Below are positions 1 to 7,858 of a DNA stretch of 10,824 nucleotides, piece after piece. The stretch is from Planctomycetota bacterium. GTDB lineage: Bacteria; Planctomycetota; UBA1135. The position numbers were made by a program, and so were the translations under genes. Below the pieces are notes generated by a model. It was not told the DNA's origin. It ran no database searches and saw only the letters and a list, made by a program, of their open reading frames with translations. The stretch is taken from NCBI GenBank assembly GCA_002400895.1, contig NVRO01000017.1, positions 330 through 11,153 on the forward strand. Direction: 5' to 3'. Within the stretch, counting starts at the first letter, position 1, and each line of letters starts with the position of its first letter.

Positions 1-2
1 TG

Positions 3-536
3 CGCCAAACCGACCTCAGTACCGGAATCGCCAACACCACATCACGCCTCTACACCGCCTTTGTTGAACATCATCAAACTTTCGATGAATCCGACGATTT
101 CTATGCGTACGGAAAGGGGTCGGGACGTTCGGACCGACCAAACGGACTCCAGGGTAGGACTGACGGCGGTATCGGAATCGGCTACACCGTGCACTTTTTC
201 GATGACAATGCAACTCTCAACCTGGAAGCTGGACCGTCGATCGTATGGGAGAATAATGTTGGAATAGACCCTACCTCGACCTGGACTAGCCGCTTTGCTG
301 TCAATTTAGACAGCAAGTTGAATACCGATATCAGACTGACCACCAAGGCGGAATACTTTCGTTCGGTCGGGAGCACCGAAGATGCTTCTGCCATCGGTGA
401 AATTGGACTCCGCTGGACTCTCAAAAATACCTGGTTCCTGCAGTTAAGTTCCTCATTTGCCTGGGACAACACTCCGGCACCGGGATTCGAGAGCAGCGAT
501 TACCGTCAATCTCTGACCATCGGCACTACCTTCTGA
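3..536 (+). CDS. DUF481-family outer-membrane beta-barrel protein, 3' part (5' end outside window)
   Basis: The frame is open from the window edge to TGA at 534-536, giving 177 visible residues and no visible start. The protein shows alternating polar and hydrophobic strands with tight turns, as in a beta-barrel. A stretch reading LEAGPSIVWEN is followed by a W-rich terminal strand and the turn NTPAPGFESSDYR. The PAPG turn followed by a final strand ending in phenylalanine is typical of DUF481 (YdiY-like) proteins, and a terminal aromatic residue is the usual signal for BAM-mediated outer-membrane insertion. The molecular role of DUF481 proteins is poorly defined. The next gene starts 61 bases downstream in the same direction, and I see no convincing terminator between them. 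Family assignment is fairly secure; function is not. Confidence 0.8.
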   Translation, partial: RQTDLSTGIANTTSRLYTAFVEHHQTFDESDDFYAYGKGSGRSDRPNGLQGRTDGGIGIGYTVHFFDDNATLNLEAGPSIVWENNVGIDPTSTWTSRFAVNLDSKLNTDIRLTTKAEYFRSVGSTEDASAIGEIGLRWTLKNTWFLQLSSSFAWDNTPAPGFESSDYRQSLTIGTTF

Positions 537-597
537 GTCAACAATATGAAACGGAAGCCATCTCGAACACTACCCTAGAATACCCCTTCTCCCGCCG

Positions 598-1797
598 ATG
601 AAAATCGACCTCAAGACTGCCGTAACTCTTACTTCGGAAGAAGTGCGTGACACCATGGTGCTGATGCGCAACATGGGCGATGACCCTTTGGCAATCCAGG
701 AAAATTTTCGCGGGATGTTTCCGAAGAAGATTGCCGAAGCAATGGGTGAATTGCGCGCGCAACGACGCCGCGCACTGGTCAAGTTTTCCAATGGCCTGGA
801 CATGTTCTTCACCAAGGAACAACTACAACAATCATCATCGGAATCGGTAGCGATGTGGCGTGCTCGCCGCTTTGTCAAAGCCGGCATCAAGGAAGTTTGG
901 GATCCTTGTTGTGGAATCGGCGCGGACGCCATCGCCTTGGCCCGCAGCGGAATCAAGGTATTTGCGCGGGACAAGGAAGAATCGACTGTTCATTACGCGG
1001 CTGCAAATGCCGAAGTCTATGCAGTTGAAAACATGATTGAGTTCGAGACCGCTGACGCAACTGAAATCGCCCCCGGCGACGGGGTGTTATGGCTCGACCC
1101 GTCACGCCGGCGTGGTGCCCGTCGCATCATGAGTCCCGGTGACTGGTCACCCAATCCGGAACAAGTCGCTGCGCTGCTTGCCGGTCGCCCCGGAGCAGGA
1201 GTAAAACTCTCGCCCGCTCTTGCGGTTGATGAACTCCTTGACAAATACCCGACTCCGGATGAAGTCGAAGTCATTTCTTTGAAGGGAGAGGCCAAGGAAA
1301 CGGTGTTCTGGTACGGCAGCCTGGCTGATGATTGCGCACGATGCGCCACTTCCCTTCCCGCCGAGGAATGCTGGAGTGGCGATTACCTTCCGCAGGCAGA
1401 AAGTGCCAAGCTGGGTCCATTCATACACGACCCCGACCCTGCTCTGGTGCAAGCTGGTGTGCTTGGTTCCTTCGCCGAGAAACACCAACTCTACACTGTT
1501 GACCCCGAGATTGCCTACTTGACTTCCTCCAAACCGGTATTCTCACCCTTTCTCGCCACTTTCAAAGTGTTGGCGGTCGAGGCACTCGACCCCAGAAAGA
1601 TGCGCCCAATCCTGCGCGAACATAAGGTCGGTAGTTTGGAGATTCGTACCCGCGGCATTGTCGAGCGTACTCAAGCGCTCTCGCAACGGATGATGAAGAA
1701 AACCTTCGGTGACCGCCGCCTGGTCCTGTTGGCAATGCGCATCGGCGACCGCCATCTTGGTGCGCTGGCAGAACTCCTGCACGAGGACGACGATTGA
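598..1797 (+). CDS. Class I SAM-dependent methyltransferase with C-terminal THUMP-like domain
   Basis: The 399-residue protein has a Rossmann-type methyltransferase core. The SAM-binding motif is DPCCGIGADA from D102, and the catalytic-loop equivalent is WLDPSRRR at 165-172, resembling the DPPR of RNA and DNA methyltransferases. A VKLSPALA block at 202-209 is characteristic of this family. The N-terminal part contains the family's LxQSSSESVAxWRAxRF stretch before the SAM domain. The last ~90 residues (LTSSKPVFSPFLATFKV through SLEIRTRG) match the THUMP-like domain, which suggests an RNA substrate, but no substrate is established. ATG at 598 has no Shine-Dalgarno site; TAGAAT at 576-581 could be a -10 box giving a very short leader. 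The stop overlaps the TTG start of the next gene by four bases, so the peptide transporter genes are probably translated in coupling with it. Confidence 0.85.
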   Translation: MKIDLKTAVTLTSEEVRDTMVLMRNMGDDPLAIQENFRGMFPKKIAEAMGELRAQRRRALVKFSNGLDMFFTKEQLQQSSSESVAMWRARRFVKAGIKEVWDPCCGIGADAIALARSGIKVFARDKEESTVHYAAANAEVYAVENMIEFETADATEIAPGDGVLWLDPSRRRGARRIMSPGDWSPNPEQVAALLAGRPGAGVKLSPALAVDELLDKYPTPDEVEVISLKGEAKETVFWYGSLADDCARCATSLPAEECWSGDYLPQAESAKLGPFIHDPDPALVQAGVLGSFAEKHQLYTVDPEIAYLTSSKPVFSPFLATFKVLAVEALDPRKMRPILREHKVGSLEIRTRGIVERTQALSQRMMKKTFGDRRLVLLAMRIGDRHLGALAELLHEDDD

Positions 1798-3443
1798 TTC
1801 GCACCTGCGCCCTGGTCATTGCCGCAACTTTGTTTGTTCTGCTGACCAAGGCCTGCACTAAGTCCGAGTCCCGCCCCGACACCACCCTGCGTTTCGCCCT
1901 GGCCAGCGAATTCGGTGATTTCGACCCCCTGCATGCGGGCTCCACCACCGACCAGATCTTACAAGCACAAATTTACGAGGGACTGTGTGAATACGTCCCC
2001 GGCGTCGATGATTTTTCGGTACGTGGATTGCTGGCCGAATCCTGGACGGTGTCCGCGGATGGCCTGACTTGGCAGTTCAAACTGCGCACTGATGCCTTCT
2101 TCTTCGACCCTTCGCCAAACCCGTTGTGGCCGAACGCACGCCGGCGAGTAACTGCGGCTGATGTTGAGTGGAGCTGGCAGCGGATGCTCAACCCCACTGC
2201 GGGCGGCGCTGGTGCTTTCGCCTTCGACCTGGTCGAATCAATACGCTCCATTGACGATGAGACCTTTGAAGTGGTTCTCGCCAACCAGGACCCCAGTTGG
2301 CTGCAGCGACTGGCCTCTCCCTACGCGGTGATCTATCCTCAAGAAGCTGTAGCCCGTTCGGCGCTGCGCTTTGGCGACAATCCGGTCGGCTCCGCCCCTT
2401 ACTACCTGAGTAAATGGGAGCCACCGCATCTTGCGGTCTTTTCGTCGACTCCTGATTGGGCCTCCAGTCGCGGCGCGGCACCGGAGTTTTCCAGGGTCGA
2501 GTTTTTACATGTGCCGGAAGCATCTACTCGCACTCTGATGTTTCAGCGTGGAGAAATCGACCGCTTGCCACCATTGCAAGATGCCTTCGACTCGCTCCTC
2601 GACGGTGATCAACCGAATGCGGAATTGCGGGCACGGGGAGTCACCTTGGTGCAAACCGACACCCCGGATTTGACCATGATAATGTTCAACATGAACGACC
2701 CGGTCATCGGTGACATTCCCGGCGATGTCAACGGCAATCAACGAAGGGTGTTGCTACGCAAGGCATTGGCCGCAGCATTCCCTTACCAACAATGGAACAC
2801 CGTCCTCCGAAACGGGAAATGGGCAAGTCCTGCATTGCGGCTGCTTCCTCCGTCTCTGACCGCCACTGCACTCTGCAAGGAAATCAGTTGGCGAAGGGAA
2901 GATCGCAAGTTGGCACGGGAGTTACTGGCTCAAGCTGGTTGGCCCGATGGTGAAGGCTTGGCAACCTTACACCTGGAACTGGGCGGAGCTGATTCAGCCA
3001 GCATCGACCTCGGCAGGCTGGTCCAATCGGCCTGGCAAAGCATCGGCATTCGTTGCGAATTTCATCCCCAGGGAAGGGCCGAGTTCTCCCGCAAACTCAA
3101 CCAGGGCAAGGCTCAAATTTTCACCTGGGCGTGGAGCCTGGACTGGCCGGATGCCGGCAATCTCCTGCAAGTATTCCACAGCGCCAACTCCGCCCCCGGA
3201 ATCAACAAATCCAACTTCCGCAACCAGGAGTTCGATTTCCTGTTCGCTGCGTGGAGCGCATCTAACGACAGTGATGAGCGCAACAAGCTGGCGGCACAGA
3301 TGGTCGCCATTATTGACCAATACGCACCGCTCATCCCGGTTGACCACCGCCGTAGTTGGTTGCTGATTTCATCACGTCTATTTATTGAAATGGTCAATCC
3401 ATTCGCTCCCATGCCCTGCCGATATTTCAAGGCAAGGCAATAA
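1794..3443 (+). CDS. Oligopeptide/dipeptide ABC transporter substrate-binding lipoprotein (SBP_bac_5, OppA/DppA-like)
   Basis: The 549-residue length is normal for OppA-type receptors. After the signal sequence comes the family opening LRFALASEFGDFDPLHAG (D44-P45-L46), then LLAESWTVSADGLTWQFKLR and a VTAADVEWSWQRMLNP segment. The C-terminal lobe carries LDWPDAGNLLQVF (from L449) and AQMVAIIDQYAPLIPV. Such proteins bind peptides or other solutes in the periplasm and deliver them to OppBC. The chosen start is TTG at 1794, within the stop of the methyltransferase gene, with GAGG seven bases upstream. It gives a short n-region, a hydrophobic core and Cys21. The lipobox (L-T-K-A-C) is non-canonical because Lys sits at -2 and Thr at -3, so lipidation is likely but unproven. 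The permease gene follows after one base. Substrate specificity cannot be read from the sequence. Confidence 0.9.
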   Translation: MIRTCALVIAATLFVLLTKACTKSESRPDTTLRFALASEFGDFDPLHAGSTTDQILQAQIYEGLCEYVPGVDDFSVRGLLAESWTVSADGLTWQFKLRTDAFFFDPSPNPLWPNARRRVTAADVEWSWQRMLNPTAGGAGAFAFDLVESIRSIDDETFEVVLANQDPSWLQRLASPYAVIYPQEAVARSALRFGDNPVGSAPYYLSKWEPPHLAVFSSTPDWASSRGAAPEFSRVEFLHVPEASTRTLMFQRGEIDRLPPLQDAFDSLLDGDQPNAELRARGVTLVQTDTPDLTMIMFNMNDPVIGDIPGDVNGNQRRVLLRKALAAAFPYQQWNTVLRNGKWASPALRLLPPSLTATALCKEISWRREDRKLARELLAQAGWPDGEGLATLHLELGGADSASIDLGRLVQSAWQSIGIRCEFHPQGRAEFSRKLNQGKAQIFTWAWSLDWPDAGNLLQVFHSANSAPGINKSNFRNQEFDFLFAAWSASNDSDERNKLAAQMVAIIDQYAPLIPVDHRRSWLLISSRLFIEMVNPFAPMPCRYFKARQ

Positions 3444-3444
3444 G

Positions 3445-4722
3445 TTGTCACTCTCTCCATCTACTCCCGGATGGTCGCTATTACAAAGCGCCTTTTACAA
3501 ACTGTGCTTTGCTGCCAGTTTGGCTCTCGGTGTCAGTCTGTTTCTTTCGCTGCTGTTCGATTCGGGGTTGTTTGGTGACCCCGCAGTCATGCAGGTCGGG
3601 CGCAAAGGAGGCGCAGCCGAAATCGGAGCTGCCAGGGCGCGGCTGGGAATATTCAGCGAGTACCACCCGGCGGCGATTACATTACGACTAGAAGGTGCCC
3701 CACGCCGACTGTTGTTATCAGCTGTTAATGGCAAACTTGTCATCAGCAATACCTCGGGACAAGAACTGCGGCGCATCGACCCCGAGGATCGCAACATCGA
3801 GCAGGTTTTCGCGACATGGGTGGTGGCGGAAAAGGGATTACTAAAGTTTGAAGTCGACTCCGAGCTGGCATCACTCCCGGCCCTCGGATTATGTGAGGCC
3901 TTGAGCGGTAGCACCCTCAGCCTGGACAATGGTGGCGAGGTGGCACTCGGTTGGGCACAGCGTGCACCGCTGAGTTCCCGTATTTTCACTCCCTGTTTGC
4001 AACTTTTGCGCTTCGACTTCGGTAACACCCTGAAAGGTCGCCCGGTTCTCGATGAAATGATCGTGCGCGCTCCACGGTCACTGACAATTGCCCTTCCAGC
4101 CTTTCTGTTGACCTTGTTCATCGCCTTGAGCCTGGCTTTGTGGTGTCTGGCGGCAGGCGGAATGCTCAACCGAACCATTAATATTCTTTCTGCTCTGGGG
4201 ATGTCGCTCAGCTCGGTGGTGTGGATAATGCTGTTACAAAAATGGCTGGCCGCCGACCTCGCCTGGTTCCCGGTCTATGGTTGGCAAAGCCCGGTGCTTT
4301 CTTACGCCATCCTGCCAATCATCGTCTGGGTTTGCGTCGGACTATGGCCCGAGTGGAGGTTTTGGCGGGAACGGGCTGGAGAACTGAAGAACAGGGAATT
4401 CATGTTTGCTGCCCGTGCCCGTGGGCTCAGCCAGGCGCAGTGCCTGCGGCGCCATTTGTTGATTAATCTTGCCCCCACCGTGGTGGTGCAAGTACTCGGC
4501 GCGCTTCCCTTTCTCGCCCTCGGCTCACTCTTGCTGGAACGCTTCTTCGGTATCCCCGGCCTCGGTGCGTTGACCGCCGACGCCGTCCGCGACGGCGACG
4601 TCGCGGTTCTTCGCGCCAGTGCGTTCTGTCTGGCTCTTTTGTTTCTGATGCTGCAGTTCTTGTGCGACCTGATGGTGGTTGCCATCGACCCGCGCGCTCA
4701 CTCCCGGGAAGTTCGAGGATGA
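3445..4722 (+). CDS. Peptide ABC transporter inner-membrane permease, OppB/DppB-type, with large periplasmic insertion
   Basis: From TTG at 3445 the protein has 425 residues, against roughly 305-340 for ordinary OppB/DppB. TM1 lies at about 17-38, followed by the usual GDPAVMQVG and an RARLGI segment. The conserved block DFGNTLKGRPVLDEM, which normally follows closely, appears only at D191, so about 110 residues are inserted between. The insert is rich in predicted beta structure and has Cys150 and Cys184. Further TMs follow from ~213, then the EAA loop FMFAARARGLS (F319-S329) that contacts the ATPase, and FFGIPGLG near 367-374. TTG at 3445 was chosen because it lies one base after the oppA stop with AAGG upstream; ATG at 3385 would overlap oppA by 59 bases and add a non-family extension. 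It should form a heterodimer with the next gene product. Confidence 0.85.
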   Translation: MSLSPSTPGWSLLQSAFYKLCFAASLALGVSLFLSLLFDSGLFGDPAVMQVGRKGGAAEIGAARARLGIFSEYHPAAITLRLEGAPRRLLLSAVNGKLVISNTSGQELRRIDPEDRNIEQVFATWVVAEKGLLKFEVDSELASLPALGLCEALSGSTLSLDNGGEVALGWAQRAPLSSRIFTPCLQLLRFDFGNTLKGRPVLDEMIVRAPRSLTIALPAFLLTLFIALSLALWCLAAGGMLNRTINILSALGMSLSSVVWIMLLQKWLAADLAWFPVYGWQSPVLSYAILPIIVWVCVGLWPEWRFWRERAGELKNREFMFAARARGLSQAQCLRRHLLINLAPTVVVQVLGALPFLALGSLLLERFFGIPGLGALTADAVRDGDVAVLRASAFCLALLFLMLQFLCDLMVVAIDPRAHSREVRG

Positions 4723-5513
4723 AGCGACCACCACCATGCGGATGGCGGATGCTTTTGCTTGCGGTTTACGCACTGTGTGCGCTTGCCGTGTGGCTGGGTT
4801 GGCTGGCCGGAGACAGCAACCTGCCTCAAGCCGGACTCGAATCAATGGCACCCAGTGCCGATGCATTGCTTGGTACCGACCACCTCGGTCGTGACGTTCT
4901 GTCCCTGCTGATTCAGGGCACTCGCACCGCCTTCACCATCGGCGTATTGGCGGCCTTTATTGCGATAGCCGGTGGTGCCACTCTCGGCGCAATCGGAGGG
5001 TATGCCGGACGCCGCCTGGATTCCGCGTTGTTGTGGCTGGCCGGTGCTTTCACTGCGGTACCCGGAATCGTATTGGTTTTGATTGTTGCCTTTGCGCTTG
5101 GTGCTGGAGTATTTCAAACCGCAATCGCCATTGGCATCGGTGGTTGGGTTGGAACTTATCGCTTGGCGCGAGCCGAAGTCATGCGGTTGCGCAACCAGGC
5201 CTTCATTGAAGCGGCCAAGCTTGCCGGATGTTCTTCCTGGCGTATCGTGTGGCACCACTTGGGTCCGAATCTGATGCCACTTTGTCGCACCCAGTTCAGC
5301 CTCTACTTCGTGTACGCAATAAAAGTCGAAGTGGTGGTTTCCTTTCTTGGTCTTGGCACTGGAGCACTCCCCTCCTGGGGCAGCATCATTGCTCACGCCG
5401 GCACTGATTTACCTAATGGAGTGTGGTGGCCGATGACCGCCGCCACCATTGCCCTGGCCGGTTTGGTACTCGCGCTTCAGTCCGACGCCGCAGTCAACGG
5501 CGACCACGCGTAA
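4719..5513 (+). CDS. Peptide ABC transporter inner-membrane permease, OppC/DppC-type, with shortened C-terminus
   Basis: The 264-residue protein carries the OppC signature LLGTDHLGRDVLS at 50-62 just after TM1 (about 11-30). It has further TMs near 72-93, 104-129, 131-149 and 195-213, the EAA loop FIEAAKLAGCSSW at 162-174, and the terminal LGLG-x-PSWGSII block at 211-224. ATG at 4719 overlaps the oppB stop as ATGA and has GGGAAG seven bases upstream. The in-frame ATG at 4662 lies inside oppB and adds a non-hydrophobic leader. Family members usually end with a last TM running into a GDALRDALDP-like tail; here the protein ends LALQSDAAVNGDHA, so the tail is missing or replaced. The last 37 bases overlap the 3' end of the convergent hydrolase gene. 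No oppD/oppF ATPase gene follows, so an ATPase must come from elsewhere if the transporter works. Confidence 0.87.
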   Translation: MKRPPPCGWRMLLLAVYALCALAVWLGWLAGDSNLPQAGLESMAPSADALLGTDHLGRDVLSLLIQGTRTAFTIGVLAAFIAIAGGATLGAIGGYAGRRLDSALLWLAGAFTAVPGIVLVLIVAFALGAGVFQTAIAIGIGGWVGTYRLARAEVMRLRNQAFIEAAKLAGCSSWRIVWHHLGPNLMPLCRTQFSLYFVYAIKVEVVVSFLGLGTGALPSWGSIIAHAGTDLPNGVWWPMTAATIALAGLVLALQSDAAVNGDHA

Positions 5514-6325
5514 CGACTACCATCAAAACTGAACTTGAGAAAAGCATGTTCAGGGTCGTGATACATCATGCCAATCCAGTCACCACTAGTGGCCCGCTCA
5601 ATCCACTCTGAACGTACGCGAAATGATTCCTCGGCATCCATGTCATAAGCCATGATGAATGGCAAGGCAACATGGTTACGGGTCGGCACCACATCCGACC
5701 AGAAGCAGGCGGTGGTGCCGGCATCTTCAATCACCACCACCGAAACGCCATCGGAGTGACCGCCAAGTTCATGGATATTCAAGCCGGGCAATACTTCACA
5801 GCTACCAGAAAAGGTCTCCAATAGTCCGGCATCCACTACCGGCTTTAAATCCTCGCAACGGTAACTGGCGCGGCGAAAGTGGTCGGGATTCAAAACCGCA
5901 TTCTTTTCAATCTCCGGCAAGAAATGACGGGCATTATTGAACAATGGCATCCCGTCAACTCCACAGACAGCCCCGATATGGTCAAAGTGGGCATGGCTCA
6001 TGACCACGTGAGTCACTTCTTCAGGAGTCCGACCCGCATCTTTAAGAACCGCCGCCAAGCCACCATCAGGGTGCTCGATGTGGTACATGGTTTTATATTT
6101 GTCGCTCCATCTCTCGCCGATTCCGGGTTCAATCAGGACTACATTTTCGCCGTCTTCGACCAGGAACGCATTGCACACCAGAGGAATGGTGTGGTCGTCA
6201 TTTACCGGAGTCAACTTTTGCCACAGGGCGCGTGGAACCACTCCGAACATGGCTCCACCATCGAGTGCGAAGGTGGATTCGCACAAGGCACGAATCCGAA
6301 AGCGGCCAACCTGAACTTCTTGCAT
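5477..6325 (-). CDS. MBL-fold metallo-hydrolase
   Basis: The 282-residue protein has a complete metallo-beta-lactamase metal site. The HxHxDH motif is H111-H113-D115-H116, followed by H190 in a GGHSDG block, bridging Asp D211 in FWSDVVP, and H256 in YHDPEH. The N-terminal GGAMFGVVPRALW and IEPGIG segments are typical of a large MBL clade annotated only as hydrolases and distantly related to lactonases and glyoxalase II. No signal peptide is seen, so it is probably cytosolic. The start is ATG at 6325 and shares one base with the TAA stop of the upstream acyl-CoA dehydrogenase gene (TAATG), which indicates translational coupling. That pairing suggests hydrolysis of an acyl-CoA-derived ester, thioester or lactone, but this is inference. 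Its 3' end overlaps oppC by 37 bases, and the C-terminus RYAWSPL looks normal for the family. Confidence 0.85.
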   Translation of the reverse strand: MQEVQVGRFRIRALCESTFALDGGAMFGVVPRALWQKLTPVNDDHTIPLVCNAFLVEDGENVVLIEPGIGERWSDKYKTMYHIEHPDGGLAAVLKDAGRTPEEVTHVVMSHAHFDHIGAVCGVDGMPLFNNARHFLPEIEKNAVLNPDHFRRASYRCEDLKPVVDAGLLETFSGSCEVLPGLNIHELGGHSDGVSVVVIEDAGTTACFWSDVVPTRNHVALPFIMAYDMDAEESFRVRSEWIERATSGDWIGMMYHDPEHAFLKFSFDGSRYAWSPLTAASD

Positions 6326-7491
6326 TACATCACTACCGAGCTTATCAAGTCTCGCGAGATGATTATTTTTTGCACCTCTGAAGTGCCCTCACCAATGGTA
6401 CACAACTTGGCATCACGGTACATCCTTTCAACCGGATATTCGCGGGAGTAGCCGTTGCCACCAAAGATTTGGATTGCCTCATAGGTGCAACGCATCGCCA
6501 CTTCGGAGGAATAGTACTTGGCCATCGCTCCATCGTTGGCGAAATCACGACCGGCATCCTTGAGACGGGCGGCGTGGTAGACCAGGTGGCGCGCAGCAGC
6601 AATCTCGGTGCGCATGTCCGCCAACTTGAAGGCAACCGCCTGATGCTTGACCAGGGGCTTGCCGAATTGTTCGCGCTCGGTTGCGTATTTGAGTGCTTGA
6701 TCCAGTGCTCCCTGGGCAATGCCCAAACCTAGTGCACCAATCGAAATGCGCCCCCCTTCCAGAGTTTTCATGAAGGTGGAAAATCCGTCCTCGGGAGTAC
6801 CCAGCAAGTTGTCGGCCGGAACCATGCAGTCCTTGAACACCAGATTGGTCCAATCAGACCCGCGCATTCCGAGCTTGACCTCACCCTTCTCAATGCTGAA
6901 GCCTTCGCTGTCACGATCAATAACCATGGCAATAATGCCTTTTTGCCTCTTGTTCTTGTCGGTCTGCGCAGTAATCACAAAGGTTTTGGCAAAGGACCCG
7001 TTGGTAATGAAACACTTGGCGCCATTGACCACATAGTGGTCGCCATCCAGCACCGCCGAAGTCAGCGTGCCGCCGGAATCGGAACCGGCATTGGGCTCGG
7101 TCAAGCCATATGCGCCCATGTACTCACCGGAGCACAATCTTTCCATATATTTGGCCTTCAACGAATCAGAACCAAAAGCATGAATCGGCCAGGTTCCCAG
7201 GGAAACATGTGCTGCATAACCTAATCCGGTGCTGGCACAAACTCGCGACAATTCCTCCACCGCAATGATGTAGGAAAGATTGTCGAGCCCGGCGCCTCCT
7301 TCCTCTTCCGGGAAAGGCAGAGATGGCAGGCCCAGCTCACACATTTGCGACCATACATCCTGATTGAAGGTGCAGGTTTCATCCGCATGCGCCGCGGCCG
7401 GGGCAACTACTTCATTGGCGAAACGCTCTACCGTCTCGCGAATCAATTCCTGATCTTCGGTCAGGTCAAGGTTGGTTATCAAGTTTTCCAT
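6325..7491 (-). CDS. Acyl-CoA dehydrogenase 1 (short/branched-chain type)
   Basis: The 388-residue flavoprotein has all three acyl-CoA dehydrogenase domains. The N-terminal helical domain is followed by the [11 protein letters not shown] flavin-binding block at 128-138. The beta domain carries KCFITNG (159-165), then REQFGKP (273-279) and [16 protein letters not shown] (341-356). The catalytic base is E368 in GEGTSEVQ, at the SCAD/MCAD position; the helix-G position used by isovaleryl-CoA dehydrogenase is Gly here. The enzyme should oxidise an acyl-CoA to the trans-2-enoyl-CoA, passing electrons to ETF. Chain length or branching cannot be fixed by eye. ATG at 7491 has no clear Shine-Dalgarno site; a TGGGATAAT extended -10 lies 53-61 bases upstream. 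The gene is coupled to the MBL hydrolase. It differs clearly from the second dehydrogenase at 9552-10694, so this is not a recent duplication. Confidence 0.93.
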   Translation of the reverse strand: MENLITNLDLTEDQELIRETVERFANEVVAPAAAHADETCTFNQDVWSQMCELGLPSLPFPEEEGGAGLDNLSYIIAVEELSRVCASTGLGYAAHVSLGTWPIHAFGSDSLKAKYMERLCSGEYMGAYGLTEPNAGSDSGGTLTSAVLDGDHYVVNGAKCFITNGSFAKTFVITAQTDKNKRQKGIIAMVIDRDSEGFSIEKGEVKLGMRGSDWTNLVFKDCMVPADNLLGTPEDGFSTFMKTLEGGRISIGALGLGIAQGALDQALKYATEREQFGKPLVKHQAVAFKLADMRTEIAAARHLVYHAARLKDAGRDFANDGAMAKYYSSEVAMRCTYEAIQIFGGNGYSREYPVERMYRDAKLCTIGEGTSEVQKIIISRDLISSVVM

Positions 7492-7543
7492 GTCATTTTG
7501 CCAGCGATGTCATTTCAGCAGCCATCCACCAGCAGGGCCACGG

Positions 7544-7552
7544 ATTATCCCA
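7544..7552 (-). promoter_or_regulatory. Candidate extended -10 promoter for acyl-CoA dehydrogenase 1
   Basis: On the minus strand this reads TGGGATAAT, an extended -10 (TGn) with GATAAT. No good -35 is present at 16-18 bases upstream (TGGTGA is the nearest). Transcription would begin near 7537 with a leader of about 46 bases. The same TGnGATAAT form occurs ahead of acyl-CoA dehydrogenase 2, which raises its plausibility. It would let the 7491-5477 pair be transcribed independently of the upstream operon. Confidence 0.4.
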
Positions 7553-7576
7553 TAACCAGCCCTAATTCACCACTAG

Positions 7577-7762
7577 TCACTTCTTGAGGGGAGGATTCCA
7601 TTTGTGCTCCGAATCCGGGTAGAAGCTGAGAGAAAAACTCCACGCCCCACGGACGGTAACAAGCCATCCGCCGGGAACTTTCATCCGCATCAACTGCGGC
7701 TTTGCCCTGGAAAGGACTTCCCATTTGCCCTCGTCCTGGTCGGGTTTACTGTGCTCATTCAT
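7577..7762 (-). CDS. Small hypothetical protein with PGGWLV and PDSEHKW motifs
   Basis: The 61-residue ORF starts at ATG 7762 with a good Shine-Dalgarno site (AAGGGA, 7772-7777) nine bases upstream. The protein has a charged N-terminus (NEHSKPDQDEGKW), a central MRMKVPGGWLV, and a C-terminal FYPDSEHKWNPP. This layout (a W, a VPGGWLV strand, then a PDxxHxW ending) looks like a small conserved soluble protein, and I recall similar short hypothetical proteins but cannot name a family. There is no signal peptide or membrane segment. It lies inside the catabolic locus but on the dehydrogenase-1 side of the AT-rich cassette-like remnant, so it may be cassette cargo or a native gene. No function is proposed. 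Confidence 0.6.
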   Translation of the reverse strand: MNEHSKPDQDEGKWEVLSRAKPQLMRMKVPGGWLVTVRGAWSFSLSFYPDSEHKWNPPLKK

Positions 7763-7858
7763 GTTTTATTGTCCCTTATGGTAACCAACGCGCTGCGGTT
7801 CAACGGCGGCGCTTTTTACTGTCCGAATGCATGTGATTGTAATACGCTTACTCTTCAA

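Noticed and set aside
3385..3444. ATG at 3385 as the start of the OppB-type permease
   Set aside because: It would overlap the receptor gene by 59 bases and add 20 residues unlike the family; TTG at 3445 sits one base after the receptor stop, with AAGG upstream.
3495..4178. A 227-codon minus-strand ORF
   Set aside because: It is antisense to the OppB permease, Ser/Arg/Pro rich, with no family features.
4662..4718. ATG at 4662 as the start of the OppC-type permease
   Set aside because: It lies inside oppB and adds a Pro/Arg-rich leader; ATG at 4719 forms the usual ATGA overlap.
5477..5513. Frameshift explaining the short OppC end
   Set aside because: I read the other two frames past the divergence point and neither restores the GDALRDALDP-like tail, so deletion or divergence is more likely than a single-base error.
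5879..6451. A 190-codon plus-strand ORF
   Set aside because: It is antisense to the MBL hydrolase with its intact metal site, and runs across the hydrolase-dehydrogenase junction.
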